DNA of 64,000 nucleotides from Prevotella bivia DSM 20514 (lineage in GTDB: Bacteria > Bacteroidota > Bacteroidia > Bacteroidales > Bacteroidaceae), in assembly GCF_000262545.1 (NCBI RefSeq), contig NZ_JH660659.1, forward strand, positions 315,240 to 379,239, read 5' to 3'. Each line of letters opens with the position of its first letter. Position 1 is the stretch's first letter. Under the pieces are notes generated by a model. The model was not told where the DNA came from and did not search any database. It saw only the letters and a program-made list of their open reading frames with translations. Of the stretch, positions 10,901-17,307 are shown one piece after another. Position numbers and translations under genes: made by a program.

Positions 10901-11240
10901 GTTGCTTAGAGTCATCTTCTAGCTTGCAAGACAAATCTTCTGTTTCTCCTAGCTGTAGATGTACGTTTTGAAAGGTTTTAGTTTTTTGTCCGATATAGGC
11001 AATCTCCACTTTATAGGGACCACCTACACGCATTCCATCGATAGTGTATCTACCATCAATGTTTGTAACTGCTCTGTAAATAGTTCCAGATGGTTGATGC
11101 GTAGCTGTTACGGTGGCACCAATCACGTCCTCCCCTTGAGAAGTTACCTTACCACTAATTCCTGATGTTGTAATCTGTGCAAAGGCTGTACTTGTCATTA
11201 CAAAGAACATTGTAATCAGAAAGAATAATCGTTTCTGCAT
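7980..11240 (-). CDS. TonB-dependent receptor with carboxypeptidase-like regulatory domain
   Basis: A 1086-residue outer-membrane transporter. From the ATG at 11240 there is a signal peptide (MQKRLFFLITMFF to STAFAQ), a carboxypeptidase-D regulatory beta-sandwich (about 25-110: GISGKVTSQGEDVIGATV), a plug domain (EVVVTG, then MIDGAMNNDVFG) and a large beta-barrel ending in Phe (GQLGLRYTF). No susD-like partner lies beside it, so a peptide, metal or other ligand is as likely as a glycan. A TTG further upstream is rejected because the TACATTTGC box at 11299-11291 overlaps it. Confidence 0.9.
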   Translation of the reverse strand: MQKRLFFLITMFFVMTSTAFAQITTSGISGKVTSQGEDVIGATVTATHQPSGTIYRAVTNIDGRYTIDGMRVGGPYKVEIAYIGQKTKTFQNVHLQLGETEDLSCKLEDDSKQLQEVVVTGNAGINGTKTGAAQAISSKQIAEMPSITHSIADVARLNPQLTTSSNGAMSFAGTSNRYNSFMIDGAMNNDVFGLAANGSNGGQAGGQPVSMETIEQIQVNIAPFDVRQSGFTGGAINAITKSGTNQFHGSVYGFGNNQNLIGHSYPYSDGTGYAPKYTKQDEYQAGFTLGGPIIKNKLFFFVNYEHANKTYPNLNGYGQEGSRVNVEEADGILAKIKEMAAKQGIEYTGGFGNPDIYTKSDKIGAKIDWNINEANKFSFRWSNVTANQLNNTSSASTVNDNIYTYPFKSVTNSFTAELQSRISPSISNEARATYVRVRDKRNVTSYFPGISVQVTGGTVNIGNERSSAANSLDQDIYTFEDNLTWYKGSHTFTFGTHNEYYKFANLYIQDFTGTYQFKDLTAFNKYYTDYNAGTIDPTYQYFNSYMYGQANIDVTGDPRWKTPFAAGQLGFYAQDKWNVTPSFQLTYGLRVDIPLFFDTPTANIPFNEYAAAQKWGVRTDHKLSSTPLWSPRVGFRWDINKDRRFILRGGVGVFTGRIPYVWVSNNFANTGIQLTTYNVNRPKGINLILNPNDQSGNFSTLKSSGNQTVNVFDDNFKLAQTLKFNLGLDAKLLGIDWTAEAIYSKTLNDIYYKDLAYELTGQTFGNVYGYEWDNRPMLTKTTRKTAFNHVYGLYNTNKGYTLSLSLKAEKHFNFGLDLMASYTYTRSKSVNSGTSSVAASNFGYNTTYRNPNDPELSFSAYNVPHRIQASAYYHVQYGAKQAWQTTVGLIYQGRSGSPYSIEMYGDMNEDGHRGNDAFFIPTDAQIDKMKFASGVKVNNSKDTYAFVTKVLGPGFNGTLTEDQQRALMKQYLADDSYMKHHRGEFFERFADNLAFEHHFDVHLAQKYSFKVGSNINSLELSMDIINVGNLLNKDWGHTYGDGFNRYFSPFNYEGKGVFKFDGTHVARNYVDYNSRWRGQLGLRYTF

Positions 11241-11290
11241 AGTTTGAAAAATTAATAAGAAGTTGTTTGAAAATGATTTAAATATTTTTT

Positions 11291-11299
11291 GCAAATGTA
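11291..11299 (-). promoter_or_regulatory. -7 box of the TonB-dependent receptor gene
   Basis: TACATTTGC on the minus strand is an exact TAnnTTTGC match about 50 nt before the start codon at 11240. The -33 TTTG is not obvious. Confidence 0.6.
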
Positions 11300-11344
11300 A
11301 TGAATTAGTTTTAATTTCCCGTCGTTCTTCCTATTAAATTATTA

Positions 11345-11892
11345 TTACAGTCCGCTAAACTTTTGGTTAAAATACAAATTTAGGGCTGACACTTCTCACG
11401 AGGTATCAGCCCTTTTTGTTATCTTTACTTTTGTTCCCAAACTCAGATAACATGGGCAAAAGTACACATTTTTTCGGACAGCCGGTATATGGTCAGCTAA
11501 TAAAATCTCTCGAGAGTCTCTTTTCAAGCAGATAAAACAGAACTTCCCGCTTAGATACTTCTACGGGGAGAGTGCCAACGCCATCAAGATACAGATTTGG
11601 GGCACACTCATTGCCAATTTATTACTGTCACTGCTGCAAAGCTCATTGCAGAGGCGGTGGAGTTTCTCAGGGCTGGCTACTATGGTGCGCATTGTACTTA
11701 TGGAATACCTTAACATGAATAATTTCTTCAACATACCGGATGCCGATATGAAACTCATACTTGAAGCAGCGGCGGAATCGCCACCGGAGGTAACAGAAAA
11801 TGAATAAGGGGGCTTGTCACTAATATGCTGTCATCCGAACTATTGTGTCTCAATGAGTTGGAATGAGGATTTCTATGTTCAGCGGACAGTAA
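11345..11892 (+). mobile_element. Internally deleted IS4-family element (548 bp) with 13-bp target duplication
   Basis: Terminal inverted repeats TTACAGTCCGCTAAAC (11345-11360) and, on the other strand, TTACTGTCCGCTGAAC (11892-11877) match at 14 of 16 positions. The 13-bp sequence TATTAAATTATTA occurs directly outside both ends (11332-11344 and 11893-11905), within the 10-13 bp target duplications known for IS4-type elements. Inside are a hairpin (11382-11389/11406-11413), a TACTTTTG -7 box at 11427-11434, the first codons of a transposase and its last 90 or so codons out of frame. It is non-autonomous. Confidence 0.87.
11452..11807 (+). pseudogene. IS4-family transposase remnant, internal deletion and frame change
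   Basis: The ATG at 11452 starts MGKSTHFFGQPVYGQLIKSL, a typical IS4-type N-terminus with a DUF4372-like opening, and then runs into a stop at about 11535. From about 11536 a different frame encodes the C-terminal end of the same kind of transposase: NFPLRYFYGESANAIKIQ, then IWGTLIANLL, to the stop at 11807. The catalytic DDE core is missing, so the junction near 11511 marks a deletion of most of the gene. Confidence 0.82.
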
Positions 11893-11926
11893 TATTAAAT
11901 TATTAGGGTTTATAAACATTATAAAA

Positions 11927-11955
11927 CAAAAAGAGGTATAGGATTACCCTATACC
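11927..11955 (-). terminator. Terminator of the rsmE operon
   Basis: On the minus strand GGTATAGG (11955-11948) pairs with CCTATACC (11942-11935), followed by TCTTTTTG. The stem overlaps the rsmE stop codon. Confidence 0.75.
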
Positions 11956-12737
11956 ATTCGTGTATGTGTGTTATTGAAAATATTATCGCGCTTTCTGTGA
12001 GCTAACTGTGTCATTGCTATTGCGTTAAGTCCAGCAGTCTCTGTTCGTAAACGGCTCTCTCCAAGTGTTACGCTTTGAAAACCAGCCGCTAGTGCAAGTT
12101 GGACTTCATCTATAGAGAAATCGCCTTCTGGTCCTACAAGTATCAAAACATCATCTTTTAAATTTTCTTGTTCTGTGATAACCGAGAAGAAATCATTTTT
12201 ATCAATCTCATTATAGCAATGGCAGATGAAACTTGCCAAAGAATACTCTTGTTGAGAAGCATTAGTCTCCATTGTCTGAATAAATTCTTTAAAAGAAACC
12301 ATCTCGTTCACTATAGGCTTCCATCCTTTACGGCTCTGCTTCATAGCCGAAATAACAATTTTCTCTATACGATCAATACGTATTTGCTTGCGTTCTGAAA
12401 ACCTACAGTCTAAGAAAGTTATCTCATCAATCCCCAGCTCCGTAGCTTTCTCTACCATCCACTCTATACGCCCCATATCTTTTGTTGGAGCTATAGCAAG
12501 ATGAATACGCCCTTCCCATGTCTTTGTTTGGGGAAGAGTTTCTTTAATAGCATAAGCGCAACGTTTAGCTGAAGTCAGTACCACCTCTGCACGATAGAAA
12601 CATCCTACCCCATCCATAAGAAATAGCTCATCTCCTTCTTTCATTCGCAATACTCTAACAGCATGTAATGCCTCTTCTGTAGGCAACTCTGTTTGGGCTT
12701 TAGCATTAGGTACGTAGAAATATCTAGCTTCTTTCAT
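11949..12737 (-). CDS. rsmE: 16S rRNA m3U1498 methyltransferase
   Basis: A SPOUT-class methyltransferase that methylates U1498 of 16S rRNA. The 262-residue protein has an N-terminal PUA-like region (HAVRVLRMKEGDELFLMDG) and the C-terminal knot with VGPEGDFS and LGESRLRTETA, the S-adenosylmethionine-binding signature. Length is normal and residues are intact. It lies 27 nt after the bifunctional nuclease gene and ends the nucleoside permease operon. Confidence 0.95.
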   Translation of the reverse strand: MKEARYFYVPNAKAQTELPTEEALHAVRVLRMKEGDELFLMDGVGCFYRAEVVLTSAKRCAYAIKETLPQTKTWEGRIHLAIAPTKDMGRIEWMVEKATELGIDEITFLDCRFSERKQIRIDRIEKIVISAMKQSRKGWKPIVNEMVSFKEFIQTMETNASQQEYSLASFICHCYNEIDKNDFFSVITEQENLKDDVLILVGPEGDFSIDEVQLALAAGFQSVTLGESRLRTETAGLNAIAMTQLAHRKRDNIFNNTHTRMV

Positions 12738-12764
12738 TTATTTATCTTAATTGGAAAAATAAGG

Positions 12765-13319
12765 TTATGCTTTATCTCTATTATTGCGTCTGTTTAGCTC
12801 ATCTCGTATATAAGACGCCGATTCATAATCTTCAGAAGCAATAGCCTTATCAAGCGCACTCTTCAGCATATCCGTATTTAAAGCATTGATGGGTAAAGCT
12901 ACACGTTCAGTATTAATATTTATGGCACAACTCTGATGTCTAAAAAGTTGCTCATCAATATATATTTCTAATCGAGCTACTAAAGCTATAAGAATAGCAT
13001 CAGTAACACGTATTGGAGTATAGCTTAAATCGTCTTTATTAATGAGAAAGGCTTTATAATTTCCATCTGTTATTCCACTTATTAATATCTCATAATGCAA
13101 ACTATTCATCATCGGATGAATAAGACACATCACTTCAGGTAAGCATGTACTAGTATCAGCATGCTCTACCAATCGCTTAGCCAGCTCACGTTCAATATCT
13201 TCATTGCAAACAATGGCAATTTGCCTTGTCTTTTCCATATTTTCCAATACTATTAAGTAAAGGTCACTAGAATCGACTAGTTGAGTTATACCTGAATATA
13301 GAAGCTTTACTTTTTCCAT
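12765..13319 (-). CDS. Bifunctional nuclease-domain protein with UVR motif
   Basis: A 184-residue protein starting MEKVKLLYSG, with a bifunctional nuclease (DUF151) domain over about residues 10-130 and a C-terminal UvrB/UvrC motif (DKAIASEDYESASYIRDELN). The domain was named for combined RNase and DNase activity in plants; its bacterial role is unsettled. The start codon overlaps the permease stop by one base (TAATG), which supports this start over a longer upstream reading and implies translational coupling. Confidence 0.88.
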   Translation of the reverse strand: MEKVKLLYSGITQLVDSSDLYLIVLENMEKTRQIAIVCNEDIERELAKRLVEHADTSTCLPEVMCLIHPMMNSLHYEILISGITDGNYKAFLINKDDLSYTPIRVTDAILIALVARLEIYIDEQLFRHQSCAININTERVALPINALNTDMLKSALDKAIASEDYESASYIRDELNRRNNRDKA

Positions 13320-14581
13320 TAAACTTTCTTTGGACGGAAGATAATTGCAAATGATATACCAACGACAAGGGCATAGCCAGCGAATATAAACCAACATACA
13401 GCCCAATCGCCTACAGTAAGAACGTTATCTCCTATTACTTGTGTGTGTGTGTAAGCATTGATAATAGCCTGAGCAGAAAGAGTTCCGATTGTTGCACCTA
13501 CTCCATTGGTCATTAGCATAAATAATCCTTGAGCCGATGAACGCATAGATGGTTCTGTGCTATTATCTACAAATAACGAGCCCGAAATATTAAAGAAGTC
13601 GAAAGCTACACCGTAAACGAGCATAGAGAGAACAAAGAGGAATACACCGGGAATACCTGGATTGCCTAAGCCAAATAAGCCAAAACGCAAAACCCAAGCA
13701 AACATAGCAATAAGCATTACATTCTTAATGCCATAACGCTTCATAAATAAAGGTATCAACAAGATACAACAAGTTTCGCTAATTTGAGATAGACTAATCA
13801 ATATATTAGCATGCTGTACACCAAAGGCATGAGCATATTGTGGTTCTGCACCAAAGCTAAATAAGAAAGGATTAGCAAAGCTATTCGTGATCTGCAAACT
13901 AACACCCAATAACATAGAGAATATAAAGAAAATAGCCATCTCCTTTTGTTTAAATAAGGTGAAAGCGCGTAGTCCAAAAGCATCAACAAAGCTCTTCTGA
14001 GCACCACCCTTATTAGTCTTACATGGAGGTAATGTAAAAGTATAGAAGAAAAGAATGATACTAAAAACTCCTGAGGTTACAAATTGGTTTTGATTGCTTT
14101 GGAAACCAAGAATATCCACCAACCACATAGTCAGAATAAAACCTATTGTACCAAAAACTCGGATAGGAGGAAAAGCCTTTACCGTGTCCATCCCTGCATT
14201 GCTGAGAGCAGAATAAGCTACCGAGTTGGTCAATGCCAAGGTTGGCATATAGAAAGCCACCGATAAAGAGTATAAACTAAAGATAATTAAAAATTGGGCA
14301 TGACTACCTACACTCAAACCATAGGCTGCTGTTCCAAACATAAACAAACCTGCTAACAGATGGCAAAAACCCAATAAGCGTTGTGCTGGTATCCATCTAT
14401 CGGCAATAATACCCATAATTGCAGGCATAAAAATAGAAACAACACCCTGCATAGAATAAAACCAACCAATTTCTGAAGCTATACCTAAATTACCAAGATA
14501 CCTACCCATAGATGTTAGATAAGCTCCCCACACAGCGAACTCTAAAAAGTTCATTAGCGCTAAACGTATTTTCAGATTCAT
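13319..14581 (-). CDS. Nucleoside:H+ symporter, MFS (NupG/XapB-like)
   Basis: A 420-residue inner-membrane carrier with 12 predicted membrane segments. The N-terminus LMNFLEFAVWGAYLTSMGRY and the later SAQGLFMLMTNGVGATIG are typical of the NHS nucleoside permease family. It imports nucleosides by proton symport; which nucleosides cannot be told. It is the first gene of the operon with the nuclease-domain gene and rsmE, and has a full promoter. Confidence 0.88.
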   Translation of the reverse strand: MNLKIRLALMNFLEFAVWGAYLTSMGRYLGNLGIASEIGWFYSMQGVVSIFMPAIMGIIADRWIPAQRLLGFCHLLAGLFMFGTAAYGLSVGSHAQFLIIFSLYSLSVAFYMPTLALTNSVAYSALSNAGMDTVKAFPPIRVFGTIGFILTMWLVDILGFQSNQNQFVTSGVFSIILFFYTFTLPPCKTNKGGAQKSFVDAFGLRAFTLFKQKEMAIFFIFSMLLGVSLQITNSFANPFLFSFGAEPQYAHAFGVQHANILISLSQISETCCILLIPLFMKRYGIKNVMLIAMFAWVLRFGLFGLGNPGIPGVFLFVLSMLVYGVAFDFFNISGSLFVDNSTEPSMRSSAQGLFMLMTNGVGATIGTLSAQAIINAYTHTQVIGDNVLTVGDWAVCWFIFAGYALVVGISFAIIFRPKKV

Positions 14582-14609
14582 GATTATTATGTTGTTTTAT
14601 ATAGGTTGA

Positions 14610-14641
14610 CAAAAGTAAATAATTATTTACAATTACCCAAA
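14610..14641 (-). promoter_or_regulatory. Promoter of the nucleoside permease operon
   Basis: TTTG (14641-14638), a 20-nt spacer and TACTTTTG (14617-14610) on the minus strand match the Bacteroidota consensus. The start codon is about 29 nt downstream. Confidence 0.8.
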
Positions 14642-14665
14642 CTATTGTTTATTTTAATAGGTTTA

Positions 14666-15265
14666 TCATTGAAATTTATTATCCACCCAACGTAAAAATT
14701 TTGTTTTTACAATTGGTCTAACACGCTCATCGTCTTTTCTACCAAGAAGAGGAAAAGCATAATCCACCTTCATACTATTTTCTTTTTCTGATAAGGTAAG
14801 AATAATAAAGTAAGGCGATATTAACCATTTTAAGTCGCTATAAGTGCTTGCCAACATAGTATCAGGTTTCTCTATTTCTAAAGCCACGTCGGCATTGTTT
14901 TCTTTTCGTGTACTCCAGTCTATTGAATATAATTTCAAATCGCTATCAGATGAAGCGTTATTCCACGACTTAACCACAGCAATAGTATTATTATCAAGTT
15001 TCTTTACCTGAAGCGTTGTACATTCATTTAAGTTTACCTTTAGATAGTCGTCTGTAAGTTTCTCTATACTAGTAGTATCACCCAATAGGTTTTGAATACT
15101 TGGATTAGCTTTTATCGCTACATAATCGGCGAGTTCTGTGCGTAAACTCTTATTAAGATAAGGTAGCAACTTATCTGGCATATTAATCCATATATCGCGC
15201 ATTGACTGAGCTGACACAAAGCTACAACCCATTGTAAGCATAAATGCTATAAATAACGTCTTCAT
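14666..15265 (-). CDS. DUF3256 family exported protein
   Basis: A 199-residue protein with a signal peptide (MKTLFIAFMLTMGCSFVSAQ). The sequence SMRDIWINMPDKLLPYLNKS at the mature N-terminus and the beta-rich remainder match the DUF3256 family of Bacteroidales. Function is unknown; it is presumably periplasmic. It stands alone and is followed by the permease promoter. Confidence 0.78.
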   Translation of the reverse strand: MKTLFIAFMLTMGCSFVSAQSMRDIWINMPDKLLPYLNKSLRTELADYVAIKANPSIQNLLGDTTSIEKLTDDYLKVNLNECTTLQVKKLDNNTIAVVKSWNNASSDSDLKLYSIDWSTRKENNADVALEIEKPDTMLASTYSDLKWLISPYFIILTLSEKENSMKVDYAFPLLGRKDDERVRPIVKTKFLRWVDNKFQ

Positions 15266-15381
15266 TAATGATGTATAATTCTTTCGTTTTTAAACAATCC
15301 TTTTAAATGCCTTTCATGCTCGTAAAGCTTTCAAACCACTATAAGAATTCTGCACAAAGATACAAAAAAACTAGTATTTAC

Positions 15382-15413
15382 TTTGTCTTTTCTATATTTT
15401 ACTTTACTTTTGC
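15382..15413 (+). promoter_or_regulatory. Promoter of the zinc-ribbon/HExxH gene pair
   Basis: TTTG (15382-15385), a 19-nt spacer and TACTTTTGC (15405-15413). An AAGGAG ribosome-binding site at about 15430 precedes the ATG at 15441. Confidence 0.8.
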
Positions 15414-15440
15414 CAATACAAAACTAACAAGGAGACAAAT

Positions 15441-15959
15441 ATGAGATGCCCAGAATGTAATACAGAAATTAATGACGACGAGCAGTATTGTCCTAACTGT
15501 GGAACCCCAATACCCCATTCGGATAACTATAATGACGACGATCCACAACTAAGCAAAGGCTTGGTGGTTTTCATCGTTATAGGTACTATTTTCTTACTTG
15601 TTTTTGGTGCTTTGTACTATAATAATCATAAAAATGACCCTGAATATACACAAACAGCTATTGAGCCTGACTCGAATTTAGCAGACAATCATCCTGCTAA
15701 TTTCACTACAGAGCAAAAGGATACTACTGCACAAGACACTACCGAAGCCAAAGAGGAAGAAGCTGCAGCACAAAAGGTTTTTAACAGTATTAGAAAACAA
15801 CCTCGCCATCTTCATGTTAAGGTACAAGAAGATGGTATATCAACATCGCCTGATGGAAGTGTAGATCTTAACACTCCTCCAACCGAAACGCAAACAAAAG
15901 AAGCGCCTACACATAAAGAAACCACTCCTAAACCTAATATTGAGCCAATAGCTGAATAA
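15441..15959 (+). CDS. Zinc-ribbon membrane protein
   Basis: A 172-residue protein with an N-terminal zinc ribbon (CPEC at 3-6, CPNC at 17-20), one membrane segment (about 38-60, LVVFIVIGTIFLLVFGALYY) and a low-complexity tail rich in Thr, Glu, Lys and Pro. With no signal peptide, the ribbon is probably cytoplasmic and the tail periplasmic. This architecture is common in Bacteroidales; function unknown. It lies 5 nt before the HExxH gene, so the two are likely co-transcribed. Confidence 0.82.
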   Translation: MRCPECNTEINDDEQYCPNCGTPIPHSDNYNDDDPQLSKGLVVFIVIGTIFLLVFGALYYNNHKNDPEYTQTAIEPDSNLADNHPANFTTEQKDTTAQDTTEAKEEEAAAQKVFNSIRKQPRHLHVKVQEDGISTSPDGSVDLNTPPTETQTKEAPTHKETTPKPNIEPIAE

Positions 15960-15964
15960 AATTA

Positions 15965-16288
15965 ATGATAATTATTCGTACAAATATTTTACCTCTAAAG
16001 AAGTATGATGCTATGAACTTCTTTGGACTATTATTTGTGCATCATGGTGTTTATCTTTCAGCCGACCTCATTAATCATGAACGCATACATACCTACCAAA
16101 TGAAAGAAATGGGCTTTTTCTTCTTCTACCTTTGGTATGTTATAGAGTGGCTTATCCGTATTCCGATGAAAGGACGAGCCTATAAAAATATTTCTTTTGA
16201 GCGTGAAGCCTACGCTGAAATGGCTAATTCTAATTATTTAAAGCAACGCAAACCTTACGCATGGATAAAGTATCTTAGACAAAAATAA
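15965..16288 (+). CDS. Small HExxH membrane protein
   Basis: A 107-residue hypothetical protein. NHERIHTYQ places H38, E39 and H42 in a HExxH zinc-protease motif, a hydrophobic segment follows (51-66, FFFFYLWYVIEWLIRI), and FEREAYAE (78-85) supplies a Glu as possible third ligand in the manner of gluzincins. The layout suggests a minimal membrane metallopeptidase, but no proven family can be named. The start at 15965 is 5 nt after the zinc-ribbon gene. Confidence 0.75.
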   Translation: MIIIRTNILPLKKYDAMNFFGLLFVHHGVYLSADLINHERIHTYQMKEMGFFFFYLWYVIEWLIRIPMKGRAYKNISFEREAYAEMANSNYLKQRKPYAWIKYLRQK

Positions 16289-16291
16289 TAC

Positions 16292-16975
16292 TTACAACTT
16301 TTCGATATTACACACGGTAAGGACATCGCCCACAACTTTAAATCTTACATCTTTTCCATCATAAGGCATACCGTAAACACGATTTTCGTCATTATGATAT
16401 TGTGGGCGAGGATCTTGTGCTAAGAGTTCTTTTAAAGCTGCTAACTTATTTTTATCAAAGTAAGCACCCCACTTTTCTCCTATCTTTACTGTTAATACTT
16501 TCCACTCATGCTCATCTGTAAATCCTCCTAACGCCTTTGAATGGCTATCAACATAAGAAATATAGGGCTTTATATCATAGATAGGAGTGCCATCCATCAA
16601 ATCTGCCCCCGCCACGTCTATTTTATTATTATCTATCTTCACAATTTTTACCGAAGACAAGCCAAGCCCATTTGGACGGAAAGGCGAACGCGTAGCAAAC
16701 ACTCCTAGGCGCTCATTCCCTCCAAGACGCGGTGGTCGAACCGTGAGCTTAATACCTTCTGTGTTATTTTTGCTCTGATCTTTATTTGCAGAAAAACCCC
16801 AAATAAGCCACAAATAATCAAACTTTTCTATTCCTCTAATAGCTTCTTCTCTATTATAAGGTGGTAATAATTCTATAGTACCAACAAGATTTTCAGCAAT
16901 GCCACTTTGACGTGGAATGCCAAACTTTGATGTTAATGGGGAATGAAAAACAGCTATAGGTTCAATTTCTTTCAT
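16292..16975 (-). CDS. trmO: tRNA (adenine-N6)-methyltransferase TrmO
   Basis: Methylates t6A37 of tRNA to m6t6A. The 227-residue protein has the TrmO beta-barrel signature: GIPRQSG, IRGIEKFDYLWLIWGF, GVFATRSPFRPNGLGLS and DLMDGTPIYDIKPYISYVDS, then the C-terminal domain with DPRPQY. All are conserved. A TATCTTTGC box at 16988-16980 ends only 4 nt before the ATG, so the mRNA is probably leaderless. Confidence 0.95.
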   Translation of the reverse strand: MKEIEPIAVFHSPLTSKFGIPRQSGIAENLVGTIELLPPYNREEAIRGIEKFDYLWLIWGFSANKDQSKNNTEGIKLTVRPPRLGGNERLGVFATRSPFRPNGLGLSSVKIVKIDNNKIDVAGADLMDGTPIYDIKPYISYVDSHSKALGGFTDEHEWKVLTVKIGEKWGAYFDKNKLAALKELLAQDPRPQYHNDENRVYGMPYDGKDVRFKVVGDVLTVCNIEKL

Positions 16976-16979
16976 ATTT

Positions 16980-16988
16980 GCAAAGATA
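16980..16988 (-). promoter_or_regulatory. -7 box of trmO abutting the start codon
   Basis: TATCTTTGC on the minus strand lies 4 nt from the ATG (16975), leaving essentially no 5' leader. Confidence 0.65.
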
Positions 16989-17031
16989 GTATTTTTACAT
17001 TCAATACTTGGTAGTTCCTAGCTTTTTTACT

Positions 17032-17246
17032 TATCTTTGCAGAAGATAGGCTGCACTCGGCAATATTCAAGCAAGCTTGTATTGCGCTCGCTGGCACTAT
17101 CTTTGCAGAAGATAGGCTGCACTCGACAATATTCAAGCAAGCTTGTATTGCGCTCGCTGGCACTATCTTTGCAGAAGATAGGCTGCACTCGGCAATTTGA
17201 AAGTAAACTTTCATTCCACTCATTTGCACTATCTTTGCAAAAGATA
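17032..17246 (+). repeat. Array A of 66-bp promoter-bearing repeats (three units plus a partial)
   Basis: Units at 17032-17097, 17098-17163 and 17164-17229, then a partial at 17230-17246. Each starts TATCTTTGCAGAAGATAGG: a Bacteroidota -7 box (TATCTTTG) inside a TATCTT/AAGATA inverted repeat, then TGCACTCGGCAA. The first two units are nearly identical and the third diverges in its second half. The boxes point to the OPT transporter start at 17308. Arrays B (43664) and C (60178) are the same family. Confidence 0.9.
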
Positions 17247-17307
17247 AAATCATTACACTTGCATCAATCGAAACTATCAGATACAATTAAAACTTAACTC
17301 CTATTCA

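Noticed and set aside
17037-17297. ORFs with a 22-residue repeat through array A (both strands)
   Set aside because: The frame stays open only because the repeat unit is 66 bp; the unit carries promoter features and differs in sequence between arrays, with no ribosome-binding site or conserved protein.
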